Part shown: one piece after another, positions 1 through 7,981 of the stretch
Layout: every line of letters starts with the position of its first letter
How positions within the stretch are numbered: the stretch's first letter is position 1
NCBI RefSeq assembly: GCF_900155475.1
Contig: NZ_FXAM01000006.1
Span: 1-52,840 of the forward strand
From: Methylomagnum ishizawai
GTDB lineage: Bacteria > Pseudomonadota > Gammaproteobacteria > Methylococcales > Methylococcaceae
Length of the DNA stretch: 52,840 bases
Direction: 5' to 3'
Notes under the pieces: model-generated
Told to the model about the DNA's origin: nothing
Seen by the model: the letters and a program-made list of their open reading frames with translations, nothing else
Databases searched by the model: none
Position numbers and translations under genes: made by a program

Positions 1-349
1 AATAGCTTTCAATGGACTGACATCACCGGTTTCAGAATACCTGAGGGTATCCTCTTATCAGGCGAGCTTGGTCGATGATTTTCTTTCCAGGCGTGATCCT
101 GGTTTGCAGCAGGCTGTCTCCGAGGAAATCAGCGGACTATACGCCACCAGTAAAGAAGAAATTCCGGATACCGATCCTGACGCGGCCAATATCCGTTATG
201 CCTGGATGCTGGATCGGCTTATTCCCGAGGCGGGACGACAGCATCCACACAGTTGGAAGGCCTATCGGGAAGCCGCGCAAATTGTCCTCGCCAAATTCTT
301 CGAAACCTGCGACGCCTATGAGTATCCAGACAGCAATCCTGCCGCATAA
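1..349 (+). CDS. ABC-3C-type effector (CTD) protein, 3' part cut by the contig start
   Basis: This is the C-terminal ~115 residues of the 318-aa protein read complete at 42052-43008. Only the portion after the nuclease-like domain is present here, because the contig begins inside the gene. The reading frame is open from base 2 to the TAA at 347-349. Its end overlaps the start of the small middle-component gene. See the 42052 entry for the full description. Confidence 0.85.
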   Translation, partial: IAFNGLTSPVSEYLRVSSYQASLVDDFLSRRDPGLQQAVSEEISGLYATSKEEIPDTDPDAANIRYAWMLDRLIPEAGRQHPHSWKAYREAAQIVLAKFFETCDAYEYPDSNPAA

Positions 350-587
350 GCATGTGCGCTTTTGCGATTCCATCGTCGGCCTGGCGGGGTTCCTGCGCCA
401 GTTATTGGAGGAACCCCGGACCATCGATGAGCTATGGGCGCTGCTGGACCGTGAGAACTCCGGTTGGCCCGTGCGTCCGACCTTTACGAACCTGGTGCTG
501 GCCGTGGATATTCTGTTCGCGATAGGACAGGTGGCGGAGGCCACGAATGGCCGGGTGCGCCTGGTGATGACCCATGAAACTGATTGA
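318..587 (+). CDS. Small ABC-3C middle component (MC6-like), copy 1
   Basis: An 89-aa protein starting at ATG 318, inside the last 32 nt of the effector gene and in another frame. It ends 14 nt into the ATPase gene, so all three genes overlap and are probably translationally coupled. Near the N-terminus it shows ILPHKHVRF followed by a helical LAGFLRQLL segment, then a winged-helix-like body with EPRTIDELW and LVLAVDILFAIG. From memory this resembles the middle component 6 group of ABC three-component systems, small adaptors between the SMC-like ATPase and the effector. The identification rests mainly on size, the KHI/V-R start and its position between the two partners. I cannot confirm the subgroup without a profile search. 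Confidence 0.65.
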   Translation: MSIQTAILPHKHVRFCDSIVGLAGFLRQLLEEPRTIDELWALLDRENSGWPVRPTFTNLVLAVDILFAIGQVAEATNGRVRLVMTHETD

Positions 588-2282
588 ACTGTCCAGCGAC
601 AAACCATCCTTCAAAACCCTCCGGTTCAATCCGGAGGGATTGACGCTGATCGTCGGGGACGGGCGCAGGACAGTAGGAAGGATGGCAGCAGTAATGGGGT
701 TGGCAAGACCTTGGCTTTGGGGCTGGTCCATCATTGTTTGGGGGCCAATGCCGACAAAAAACTGAAAGCGGCGGTTCCCGATTGGATGTTCCGGCTGAGG
801 CTTAGCCTCAATCAAAAGGAACACCTTATCGAGCGCAGCGGCGATGGAAAAACCCTGATTTTGGATGGAGCCCCAATCAGGCTTAACGCGCTCCGTGACT
901 GGCTCAATGAGTGCGGAGCGTTCCGGCTTGACCCGCACATCGAGGGCCTGAGTTTCAGGGCGCTATTCCGCCGGTTCGCGCGGCATGAACGCGAGGATTG
1001 CCTCGATCCCCTGAGGACGAACAAGGAAACCCCGTTCGACGCCCAGCTGCGGAGCCTTTATCTGTTGGGGGTGGACTGCTCCCTGGCGCAGAGCAAGCGC
1101 CGCCATAAGACGGAGTTGGACAACCTCAAACAAACCAGCAAGACCTGGCAGCATGATCAGGTTTTGAAGGATATGTTCCGCGCCGGGGCCCAGCCCAAGG
1201 TGCGCGCCGAATGGCTGGAAAAGGAAATCCCGCGCATCAAGGCGGACCTCCAGGGTTTCCAGGTCGCGGAGAACTACCGGGCGATCGAAGTACAGGCATC
1301 CGAACTGACAAGCCAGATACGGGAGAATGAACGGAAAACGGCGGTCATCCATTTCCAGCTTGAGGGGATCGACAAGGCCCTGAGGCAGCAGCCGGATATC
1401 TCCCGCGACGACCTGTTGTCCCTGTACCAGGGCATACAAAGCGTCTTCAAGCCCGACGTGCTCGCGCACTTCGATGCGGTCGAGAGATTCCACCATTCCC
1501 TCGCCGCCAACCGCAAAGCCAGGCTGGAACAAGACCGGCTGGCCTTGCACGGGGAACTTGCCTCGATAGAGGCGGCCTCCAGGGAAGTCGCGGCCAGGAG
1601 GGACCAGCTGCTCCAGACCTTGCAGGGGAAGCGCGCGCTTGACGAATATGCGGCCTTGGCGAACCAATTGGCGGTGCTACAGGAGGAGCAGCACCGCCTC
1701 AATGAGTTCCTGAACTTCGCGGCCAGCCTCAAGGAAAGGGAACAGGACATCAAGGAGAAGAAGGTCGAGGAAGACCGGACGGCCGCCGAATACCTTGGCG
1801 GCAACCCCATGGCCAATCCCGACAAGGTATTCTCATGCCTCGCGGAATTGCTCTATCCCAGGACGCCCGCGGGCATCGTCATGGAGAACAACACCGGGGA
1901 CAATCAGATCCGCTATGACCTGACCGTGCAGATTGAGGGCGACGCCTCGGACGGGATCAACGCCGCGCGCATCCTATGCTTCGACTGGCTGTTGCTGATG
2001 CACGGGGCCAACCACACCATGGGGTTCCTCTGGCACGACAACAGGCTGTTCGCCGATATCGACCCGCGCCCCCGGGCCGCCTGGTTCTCGTACCTCATGG
2101 GCGCGATGCCCGGCACGGGGAAGCAATACATCGCGACGATGAATACCGAGAACTTCGCCGCGATGGGCGAGCATATCGCGCCCGACCACATGGAGGCGCT
2201 CAACAAGGCCGTCCGCGCCACGCTGCGCGGGGACGCCCCGGGGAATAAGCTGCTCGGGATGCAGTTTGGCGGCCAGCTATAG
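574..2282 (+). pseudogene. ABC-3C DUF2326-like ATPase, copy 1 (frameshifted near 661, probably by sequencing error)
   Basis: SMC/Rad50-like ABC ATPase expected to be 569 aa. The N-terminus (MKLIELSSDKPSFKTLRF) leads to a Walker A-like SNGVGKT at about residue 45. A long charged, coiled-coil-rich middle (residues ~180-400) follows. The C-terminal lobe holds a CFDWLLLMHG segment and a HDNRLFADID segment, which fits the Walker B/D-loop part of DUF2326 proteins. In this copy one G is missing in the GGGG run near 660, which breaks the frame between GDG and the P-loop. Copy 2 has that G but lacks a C further on. Combining copy 2's 5' part with this copy's 3' part gives one uninterrupted frame, so the gene is probably intact in the cell. 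Confidence 0.8.
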
Positions 2283-2283
2283 G

Positions 2284-2490
2284 TGGCGACGACCAGGGAT
2301 CCACCAGCGTGACGCCGGTGCCGGTGATCGGGGTCTCTGTCAGCGACGCCGCCAGCCCGTCCTAGATCGACGTCTCTTGGACGGCGGTCTCCAGGGCGAC
2401 CGGCTACAAGGCGTATGTGGCGACCTCCAAGCCCGGTCCCTTTGCTCTGTTTTCGTCATGGTTGCGGGTGAACCGGGAACTTATGGATAG
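2284..2490 (+). pseudogene. Remnant of a fibronectin type III-like domain
   Basis: Directly after the ATPase stop, the plus-strand frame reads a fragment ending in SWTAVSRATGYKAYVATSK, with an in-frame TAG about 15 codons before it. The W-x-A-V-x-x-A-x-G-Y-K pattern is typical of the B-C strands of FN3 domains in secreted or surface proteins. No start codon, signal peptide or full domain is present. A second, frameshifted fragment of the same kind lies near 27130-27270. These look like scraps of a former large repeat protein. Confidence 0.45.
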
Positions 2491-3274
2491 TCGAAGGTGT
2501 GCGGAGGAATGTGCTGTCGAAGCTGAGTTTTTTCGAGCGCCGCCACGGCGGCGGCGGACTTGCATACATTTAGTACAGTTGCTCCGTCGTTTCTGATATC
2601 GCATATGCTCAATCCACTCTCGATAAGCAGTTTGCATATTGATAGTGCTGCTGCTTTATAGCGCTTATCTCTGTAATTCAGGGCATTTGCCGCAGCGTGC
2701 AGTAGCGTGCCGCCATCCGGCAGTCTCGCATGAATATTTGCTCCACGGTTGAGCAAAAATTGGAAATTACCAAAACCCGTTTCAGGGTATCCAAACCCTA
2801 TCAACTCAATCGACCTATAAATCGGCGTAAAGCCCTCGTCGTCCACCGAATTAATATTAGCACCGAAGTCCAATAATATGCCGATTACTTCGGTATTGAT
2901 AAAATTCATGGATGTAGCGTAATGCAAGGGAGTCCAGCCACGGTTATCTTTTGAATCTAGTTTCGCGCCGGCAAAGATCAGGGAAATATGGCGCGTTCAG
3001 AACCGCATTGAGCGGCTTCATGCAGCAAGGTTGAACCGTCATAATACCTTTTATTGGCGTCCATTCCAAATTCGAGTAGTAATTGGATAAGTTCGCTTTT
3101 GTTGTATCCAAGAGCGTAAGATATTAAATTTTCTGCTATATATAAATCTTCATTGTATTTTATAATATACGACATTACTGCATCATAATCACCTTCTTCA
3201 ATAGCGCAGTAAACCATGCAGGCATGATCCATGTCAGAATAGCTATCATCCAATATATCTAAGGTAGTGGACAT
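2481..3274 (-). pseudogene. Ankyrin-repeat protein, copy 1 (frameshifted)
   Basis: Copy 1 of the ankyrin-repeat gene that is open at 45115-45933. A missing G near 2980 splits it into two frames (2978-3274 and 2481-2927). An additional T near 2527 gives a different C-terminal tail from copy 2. Repeat signatures such as DGSTLLHEAAQCG and GWTPLHYAT remain readable. The gene is much richer in A+T than its neighbours and lies tail-to-tail with the ABC-3C operon. See the copy 2 entry for the full reading. Confidence 0.75.
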
Positions 3275-3524
3275 GATTTTTTAAAAAATTGTGCTACTGA
3301 TTCATTAAAGCACATCGCCCCTTTAGGAAATCCTAAAATCCGATGTGCCTGCTGCAATTGCGCCAATTCCTGACCGAGCCGGGCTTGTTCGCCTTCTCGA
3401 CCCGGAAAACCCGATCCTTCGGTGGAACTCCCCGTCATCCCTGTCCGCGCACCGCACCGACTTCGTCGCCAAGGATGCGGTCTGGTCTGAGCCACCTGCG
3501 GCGGCACGTCCCCGTTTTTTCAGT
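3275..3524. other. Non-coding stretch between ankyrin gene and repeat arrays
   Basis: Holds the upstream region of the minus-strand ankyrin gene (A/T run TTTTTTAAAAAATT around 3277-3290) and a GC-rich segment to 3520. Several short frames exist on both strands, but none has a recognisable domain or ribosome-binding site, so no gene is called. Confidence 0.5.
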
Positions 3525-3740
3525 GATCTTTTGTGATGTGACCGGATCCAAGCAGATCCAGTTGGATCCAATTTTTGCTGTTGTAAGGTGGTGCGTGCTG
3601 TGTCGGCGTTGATTTGAAGCGATTCGTTCCAGATCCGACCGGATTCGATTGGATCCATAGGTGATTCGTGCCGTGTTCGTGTTGTTTTGGTTTCGTGTCG
3701 AAATGATGCAACTAGATCCGTTTAGATCCATTCTGGATCC
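3525..3740. repeat. Three arrays of 10-11-bp phased GATCC repeats (candidate centromere)
   Basis: GATCC or close variants (GATTC, GATCT, GATGT, GATGC) recur on one face of the helix. Array 1 starts at 3525, 3535, 3545, 3555 and 3565. Array 2 starts at 3611, 3621, 3632, 3642, 3652 and 3663. Array 3 starts at 3705, 3715, 3725 and 3736. The arrays lie about 85-90 bp apart. Short tandem sites with helical phasing are typical of plasmid centromeres bound by ribbon-helix-helix partition proteins, and such a gene lies 1.3 kb away at 4972-5211. The assignment as a parS-like site is an inference. Many sites contain GATC, so a methylation-sensitive element is an alternative. Confidence 0.65.
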
Positions 3741-3849
3741 GATCGTTTTTCAGGTGACCGAATGGTTTTCGGCGATTTTTCTTTATTTTGTTAATCAAAT
3801 AAAAACTTTTTGGTTTTCCTATGCGACATCCTTGGTTTTTATTAAGATA

Positions 3850-3900
3850 CCTATTATTCGCTATGGAATTTTTAGGTGTTATGAGTTAGCGAATAATAGG
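3850..3900. promoter_or_regulatory. 14-bp perfect inverted repeat upstream of the recombinase
   Basis: CCTATTATTCGCTA at 3850-3863 is mirrored by TAGCGAATAATAGG at 3887-3900, with a 23-nt spacer. It sits 66 bp before the recombinase ATG, in an AT-rich stretch. It could be an operator, an mRNA hairpin, or the recombinase's own core site. Arm length fits a tyrosine-recombinase site, but the spacer is longer than the usual 6-8 bp. Confidence 0.6.
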
Positions 3901-3966
3901 GGCTAGGTGGCCCCAGGTGCCCGAAAGCCACCCATCGAAAACCTGAAAATTTCTTGGAAACCAGAC

Positions 3967-4971
3967 ATGACCGAATCGATTAACAAAACGGACTTGATTT
4001 ATCGCGCAAATCAATATCTTATTGGTAACCCCCCAAAATCGCTTACTGAAGACACATTTCAGCAATACTTAAAAGAATATTCGCGGACCGTGAAGCCTTC
4101 TTTGCCGATAGGGGAGGTTCTGGAGAGGATTTTCGGTACCCGGAAAAAATCGACTTATTACAAGCGGAAATATGCGATCCGGGCGATGCTTTCGCTGGAC
4201 ATACAAAAGGTTGTTGGGGAATTCGAGGGTGCCGGGGATCCTGTAGTTGGAGCGCGACTGGCCGACTTGCTCGACCTGGCCGAGCGGATGGAGTTTATGG
4301 GACGCGCATGTCCGGTGGTTGACCAGATACCAAGGAAATCGAAGCGTAATGACCTGACAGGTTTGCCGTCCGACTGGCGTGAAAAGATGCTTGAACGCAT
4401 GCTTGAATCGGACAACTACGTCCCCGCGCTGACGGCGGCGGTGTCTGGATGCCGGCCCGAAGAGCTAAAGCACGGGGTGAGGATATGGATCGAGGGGGAT
4501 ACGTTGACGCTCAAGATCGTGGGCGCAAAGATCGGGAAGGAAAGTGGCCAGCCCGAGCGGTTCATCCGTTACGCCCTGCCGAACAAGAATGGGCTGGTTA
4601 CCGACATGTCCGACCTGGTGAAGATGGCGGGCGGGGAGCTTGATGTAGCCATTAAGAATCCGAGCTCTTTCACGTCCGCTATCACATATTACGGCAGGAT
4701 GACTTTTCCGCGGCGGCATAAGTCGATCACGCCATATTGTTTCCGCCACGCTTTTGCTTCCGACATTAAGAAAGTCGTGGGGGATGCGGACCTGGTCAGC
4801 GAAGCTTTGGGGCATCGGTCAGACAGAACGCGCTCTCGATATGGAAATTCAAACATTGGTAGAGCGGGCGGTGTTATTCCTGCTGAAATCGGCTCCACCC
4901 ACGAAGTTCGGCATTCCCGGTCGCCGGGGAAAATGCCCGAAAAGGAAACTCTGGATACTGGACTTGCGTAG
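3967..4971 (+). CDS. Tyrosine recombinase (plasmid integrase/resolvase type), copy 1
   Basis: A 334-aa protein if ATG 3967 is used; a GTG at 3907 would add 20 residues. The C-terminal catalytic domain is clear: SGCRPEEL supplies the first arginine, YCFRHAFASDI the H-x-x-R-like box, EALGHRSDRTRSRYG the GH motif and the nucleophile tyrosine. The N-terminal ~110 residues form a basic SAM-like DNA-binding part. Such enzymes resolve plasmid multimers or insert elements. The inverted repeat at 3850-3900 and the GATCC arrays just upstream are possible sites. It converges tail-to-tail with the partition gene with no spacing: its TAG ends at 4971 and the opposing TAA starts at 4972. Copy 2 carries a 1-nt frameshift. 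Confidence 0.85.
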   Translation: MTESINKTDLIYRANQYLIGNPPKSLTEDTFQQYLKEYSRTVKPSLPIGEVLERIFGTRKKSTYYKRKYAIRAMLSLDIQKVVGEFEGAGDPVVGARLADLLDLAERMEFMGRACPVVDQIPRKSKRNDLTGLPSDWREKMLERMLESDNYVPALTAAVSGCRPEELKHGVRIWIEGDTLTLKIVGAKIGKESGQPERFIRYALPNKNGLVTDMSDLVKMAGGELDVAIKNPSSFTSAITYYGRMTFPRRHKSITPYCFRHAFASDIKKVVGDADLVSEALGHRSDRTRSRYGNSNIGRAGGVIPAEIGSTHEVRHSRSPGKMPEKETLDTGLA

Positions 4972-5211
4972 TTATTCGCGGTCCAGTTTTTCGAGTATAG
5001 CTTCGATGAGCCAGGTATGCCGTGGGGTTTTGACCCGTCGGTTTTTGACTGCCAGATCCACGCGCTCGATGATATCCGAAGGGACACGGAGGATGATCGG
5101 CGTGATTTCCTTCTTGCGTCCGGTTTCGCCAGCGACGCTGCCGCCTTTGTGAATCAATGCATCGACATCAACGGCTTCGGGTTTTACTTTAGGTTTCCGG
5201 GTGATTGCCAT
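4972..5211 (-). CDS. Ribbon-helix-helix partition protein (ParG/ParB-type), copy 1
   Basis: A 79-aa basic protein with a flexible N-terminal ~35 residues, then ITPIILRVPSDIIERVDLAV, a good RHH strand-helix pattern, and a second helix ending AILEKLDRE. It lies 14 bp downstream of parA on the same strand, the standard order of type Ib partition operons. There the small RHH protein binds the centromere and represses the operon while its disordered tail stimulates ParA. The phased GATCC arrays at 3525-3740 are its most likely DNA sites. The start is ATG 5211. Function is inferred from fold and context. Confidence 0.8.
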   Translation of the reverse strand: MAITRKPKVKPEAVDVDALIHKGGSVAGETGRKKEITPIILRVPSDIIERVDLAVKNRRVKTPRHTWLIEAILEKLDRE

Positions 5212-5225
5212 ATCGCTCCTATGGT

Positions 5226-5882
5226 TTATTCGGATACTGCTACGGTATCGAATACATATCTGAACAGCGCCCAGATTTCCTCGGCGGCTTTTGTATCTTG
5301 AGGTTTGAGTTCTATCACTGCTAGGCCTTGGGCGGCGGCATTGCTGAACGCCTTCCGCGTCCCAAGGGGGGTGTCGATGAACGCCAGGACTTCGGTTTCT
5401 CGGATTACTTCCGCCGCCTCGGCATTGTCCCTGCCGTTGGGGTCGGCACGGTTGATAAAGGCGTACGCCTTTAGGTTCGGATTCGCGGCCCGCATCTCGC
5501 CCACTAGGCTGGAGACCTTCTCCAATGTCCACACATCGAAGGAGCGAGGCACGAAGGGCACCAGGAGGACGTCGGCGACGGCGAGGGCGGCGCGCTGGCT
5601 TGTGGTATCGCGTCCACCAGTGTCGATGACGATGTCGTCGTACTTGCTCGCGAGCTTGAGGGTTTCGGTGCGCACCGCAGAGCCCGTCAACTTGATGCTG
5701 GTATAGCCAGCACCACTTGGCAGGCGCTCGCTACGTAGCGCGGTGAAATCGGTAGCTGTTTCCTGGTCGTCCGCGTCGATCAGCAGCACATCGCGGCCTT
5801 GCGCCGCGCGCATCACTGCCAAGTTCGTCGCAATCGTGGTTTTTCCGGAGCCGCCCTTAATTCCGCCGGAGACTAAAATCAT
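5226..5882 (-). CDS. parA: ParA-type partition ATPase, copy 1
   Basis: A 218-aa Walker-type cytoskeletal-like ATPase. The deviant Walker A motif KGGSGKTT is at residues 9-16, with the signature lysine before the glycines. LLIDADDQ is the A' motif and IVIDTGGRD the Walker B. It lacks the N-terminal HTH of long type Ia ParA proteins, so it belongs with the small type Ib/MinD-like group. It forms an operon with the RHH gene behind it (14-bp gap). ATP-dependent patterning on the nucleoid would segregate plasmid copies. The upstream A/T-rich region carries ATATC-type inverted motifs that may be its operator. Confidence 0.93.
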   Translation of the reverse strand: MILVSGGIKGGSGKTTIATNLAVMRAAQGRDVLLIDADDQETATDFTALRSERLPSGAGYTSIKLTGSAVRTETLKLASKYDDIVIDTGGRDTTSQRAALAVADVLLVPFVPRSFDVWTLEKVSSLVGEMRAANPNLKAYAFINRADPNGRDNAEAAEVIRETEVLAFIDTPLGTRKAFSNAAAQGLAVIELKPQDTKAAEEIWALFRYVFDTVAVSE

Positions 5883-5940
5883 TTTGATATTTCTCTGATA
5901 TCTTTATAGCATTAAAAAAATATCATTTTTCCTTCATTTC
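5883..5940 (-). promoter_or_regulatory. Probable parA promoter/operator region
   Basis: Read on the minus strand, this AT-rich leader has TGATAT, then a T run, then GCTATAAAG (a -10-like TATAAA), then ATATCAGAG just before the parA ATG. The TGATAT/ATATCA pair forms a small inverted repeat around the -10-like box. Autoregulation by ParA/RHH would be usual. The assignment is based only on composition and symmetry. Confidence 0.4.
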
Positions 5941-6273
5941 AACAAGCAAATTGTAAAAAATCGGGTTCTCCCCGACTTGTCGTGATGATGTTCGGTTTGG
6001 CCCAGGCTTTAGAGGCGAACGTAGAGGTTCCATATCCTAGATCCAAGACCGACCGACCATTGCCAGCGCTGCGCGGGTCACAGAAACACCCAACCCACCC
6101 GGCGATATGTTCGATCGGGCAGGAGGAGTTCCAATAACGGGAGATGTGGCGACCCATGGCTGGAACAGTATTTCACCAGTCAGCGGCGGACCCGGAAGGC
6201 GGTTGAGTGGCTGATGTCGTACAGGCTGCAATATCCCCATGTGTCGCGCCATTGAGGAGGATTCCGGTGATGC
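5941..6273. other. Gene-poor stretch with a possible short coding remnant
   Basis: No complete gene is seen. A plus-strand frame near 6148-6252 reads DPWLEQYFTSQRRTRKAVEW and ends HVSRH with a stop at 6250-6252. It looks like the tail of a degraded protein but matches nothing I recognise. A purine-rich GAGGAGG follows at about 6255, before the degenerate gene at 6274. Confidence 0.35.
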
Positions 6274-6519
6274 AAGACCAAGCTGATCGGCTACAACCTC
6301 ACCCAGCGGGAAGGCAGAGTGAGTTCCACGGAGGTCGATTTCGACCGGTCGGCGCGGATCGCCACGACGCGGTCGGGCCGGAAGTATTTGCTGATCGGCG
6401 AGCCAGGCATCTCGGATGACGAATGGTATGTCTTCTCGCAATTGTGGGGGATTTTGACTTCACCGGTATGGCTGGACGAGGATATCGACCGCTGGCTGGA
6501 CCGCCGCCCGGATTCCTGA
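6274..6519 (+). pseudogene. N-terminally truncated copy of the small protein at 6763-7077
   Basis: The frame reads TKLIGYNLTQREGRVSSTEV, then TTRSGRKYLLIGEPG, and ends in RRPDS. It aligns with the 104-aa protein next door (VRLIGYDPEVCEGRVSTS and TTRSGRKYVLTGDPG) but lacks the first ~33 residues. A TGA sits just before the conserved part. A GTG at 6319 could start a 66-aa product. The pair is probably an old tandem duplication of which this half has decayed. Function unknown. Confidence 0.6.
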
Positions 6520-6762
6520 AAAGACGTTGGACCTGGCCCTTTGGGGTAAGACGCTCATGACCCGTGGCGCGAAGCGGTGGCTCTGACCCTATATTGCGTG
6601 CAGGAACGGCGCTAGCTTTCGGCCTCCTATGGGTGCCTGGCGGTCCGCGAGGCGCGGGATTGACCGATCTTGGGCGCAAGGGGCTCAGCGGTTGGCAACC
6701 CTGGACAGGCGTCGCTGGTAATAAGACAGGGTTTGAATTACAGGATTCCAGGAAGCTTACCT

Positions 6763-7077
6763 ATGGAACGCATCGAAACAGCGATTTGGACAGCGCCACC
6801 GATATCCCAGGCACCCGTGGTGGAACTCATAGACTGGTCGGCGGTTCGGCTACCCACCGGTAAAGTCAGGTTGATCGGCTACGATCCTGAAGTGTGCGAA
6901 GGCAGGGTGAGTACCTCGGTCAAGGAGTTCGACTCGGCAACCAAGACCGCGACAACGCGTTCCGGTAGGAAATACGTGTTGACTGGGGACCCGGGATGGT
7001 CCGAGGCTGGTTGGCGGGTTTTCCGGCGCATGTGGGGCGACACGGATTTCACCGATGTCACTGAGGATTTCCTTTGA
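6763..7077 (+). CDS. Small hypothetical protein with SGRKYxLxGxPG motif, copy 1
   Basis: A 104-aa soluble protein without signal peptide or membrane helix. Features are an N-terminal APVVELIDWSAVRLPTGKVR segment, TTRSGRKYVLTGDPG in the middle, and an acidic tail ending in VTEDFL. The same core occurs in the truncated neighbour at 6274-6519. I do not recognise a family with a known role. It stands alone between the partition genes and an IS remnant, with no operon partner. Both redundant copies encode the same protein, which supports it being real. Confidence 0.6.
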   Translation: MERIETAIWTAPPISQAPVVELIDWSAVRLPTGKVRLIGYDPEVCEGRVSTSVKEFDSATKTATTRSGRKYVLTGDPGWSEAGWRVFRRMWGDTDFTDVTEDFL

Positions 7078-7151
7078 ACCCAGGCTGCAAGGATCCTTGT
7101 GGCCTAGTGGGTGGAGCTTGTGATGGCGCTATTAATTCTACTTTGTCAGAT

Positions 7152-7620
7152 TCATTCCAAGGCTTTCATTGACCGCCTAGCGTGGGAATCGCTGGCTTGC
7201 CGCCGCAACCGATGCCGCTTGGCGATGATGTCGGCCAGGTCTTCGGCGGTGAGTGGGCGGCGGGGCAGCAGATGGGCGAGCGCCGTGACCAGGTCGCTGA
7301 ACGAGAGCATCGGCCACGACTGGCGGCCCGCGACCTTCTGCTTCTCGAGGAACAGGGTTCCCAGCATGACCAAGGCCATGTGATGGTGCCAGGCATCCAG
7401 CGGCGGACTTGGTAATCGGCCATGCCGCACTCGCCCTTGGCCTCGCGGAGGCTGTGCTCGATGAAGAAACGCTGGGCCTGGACCCCCGCCAGTTCGATCC
7501 AGGACGTATGGGCGGGGGCGTTGGAGAGGCAGTAATGGGAGATTTCGCGGGCACCGACTTCGCGGCGGACCAGCAGGTGCCAATTGCCGTACCCCCGCTC
7601 AACAACCCTCTAAGAGCACA
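7152..7620 (-). pseudogene. IS701-like transposase, C-terminal remnant (copy 1)
   Basis: Spread over two minus-strand frames, the fragment reads the C-terminal third of a DDE transposase. RFFIEHSLREAKGECGM contains the conserved catalytic-glutamate region. MALVMLGTLFLEKQKVAG and KRHRLRRQASDSHARRSMK follow before the stop at 7152. The N-terminal two thirds are absent, and frameshifts differ between the two redundant copies, so some are sequencing errors. It is a dead remnant in either case. The family assignment (IS701, DDE_5-like) is from memory of the motif style. Confidence 0.6.
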
Positions 7621-7981
7621 TCCCAGTGGAGGCGAATCAAATAGATATCATATTGATACTTTAAAGGCATCAACATAGTATCTTTAATTGCCGTCGAACC
7701 TTGTCAGCGGCATGGATTGGAACTTGTCCCGTCCTGCATGACCGCTCCAGCCCGGCGGCGCTGGAACCATCCCATCGCCCACCGCCGGTCATCCCCGGTA
7801 GCTACCACTCCAACCGACCTCGGTCGTCATGGCTGCCTTTCCGATACCATCCCGACGCCCACTCTGGCACCACAAAATTTCCAAAAATGTGGAATAGGTC
7901 TCAATTTTCAAATCGTATTTTTACGTAATACAATAAAAGTATGATGTAATATATGCCAATAGCACATTGAGGAAATCAAGA
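7621..7981. promoter_or_regulatory. Leader of the kfrA-rep gene series, with inverted repeats
   Basis: This 360-bp gap has no gene. It contains ATATCATATTGATAC around 7644, a GATACT...AGTATC inverted repeat (7656-7682), CCACA...TGTGG (7870-7892) and an A/T-rich segment with GTATTTTTACGTAATAC just before the KfrA-like gene. KfrA proteins repress their own promoters at such palindromes, so the last two are candidate operators. GAGG at 7969-7972 is the ribosome-binding site of the ATG at 7982. Confidence 0.5.

Noticed and set aside
3259-3731. Several short minus-strand frames between ankyrin gene and recombinase
   Set aside because: They overlap the phased GATCC arrays and lack start signals and domains. 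A faint IS3 OrfA-like string (ELAQLQQAHRIL) was too weak to call.
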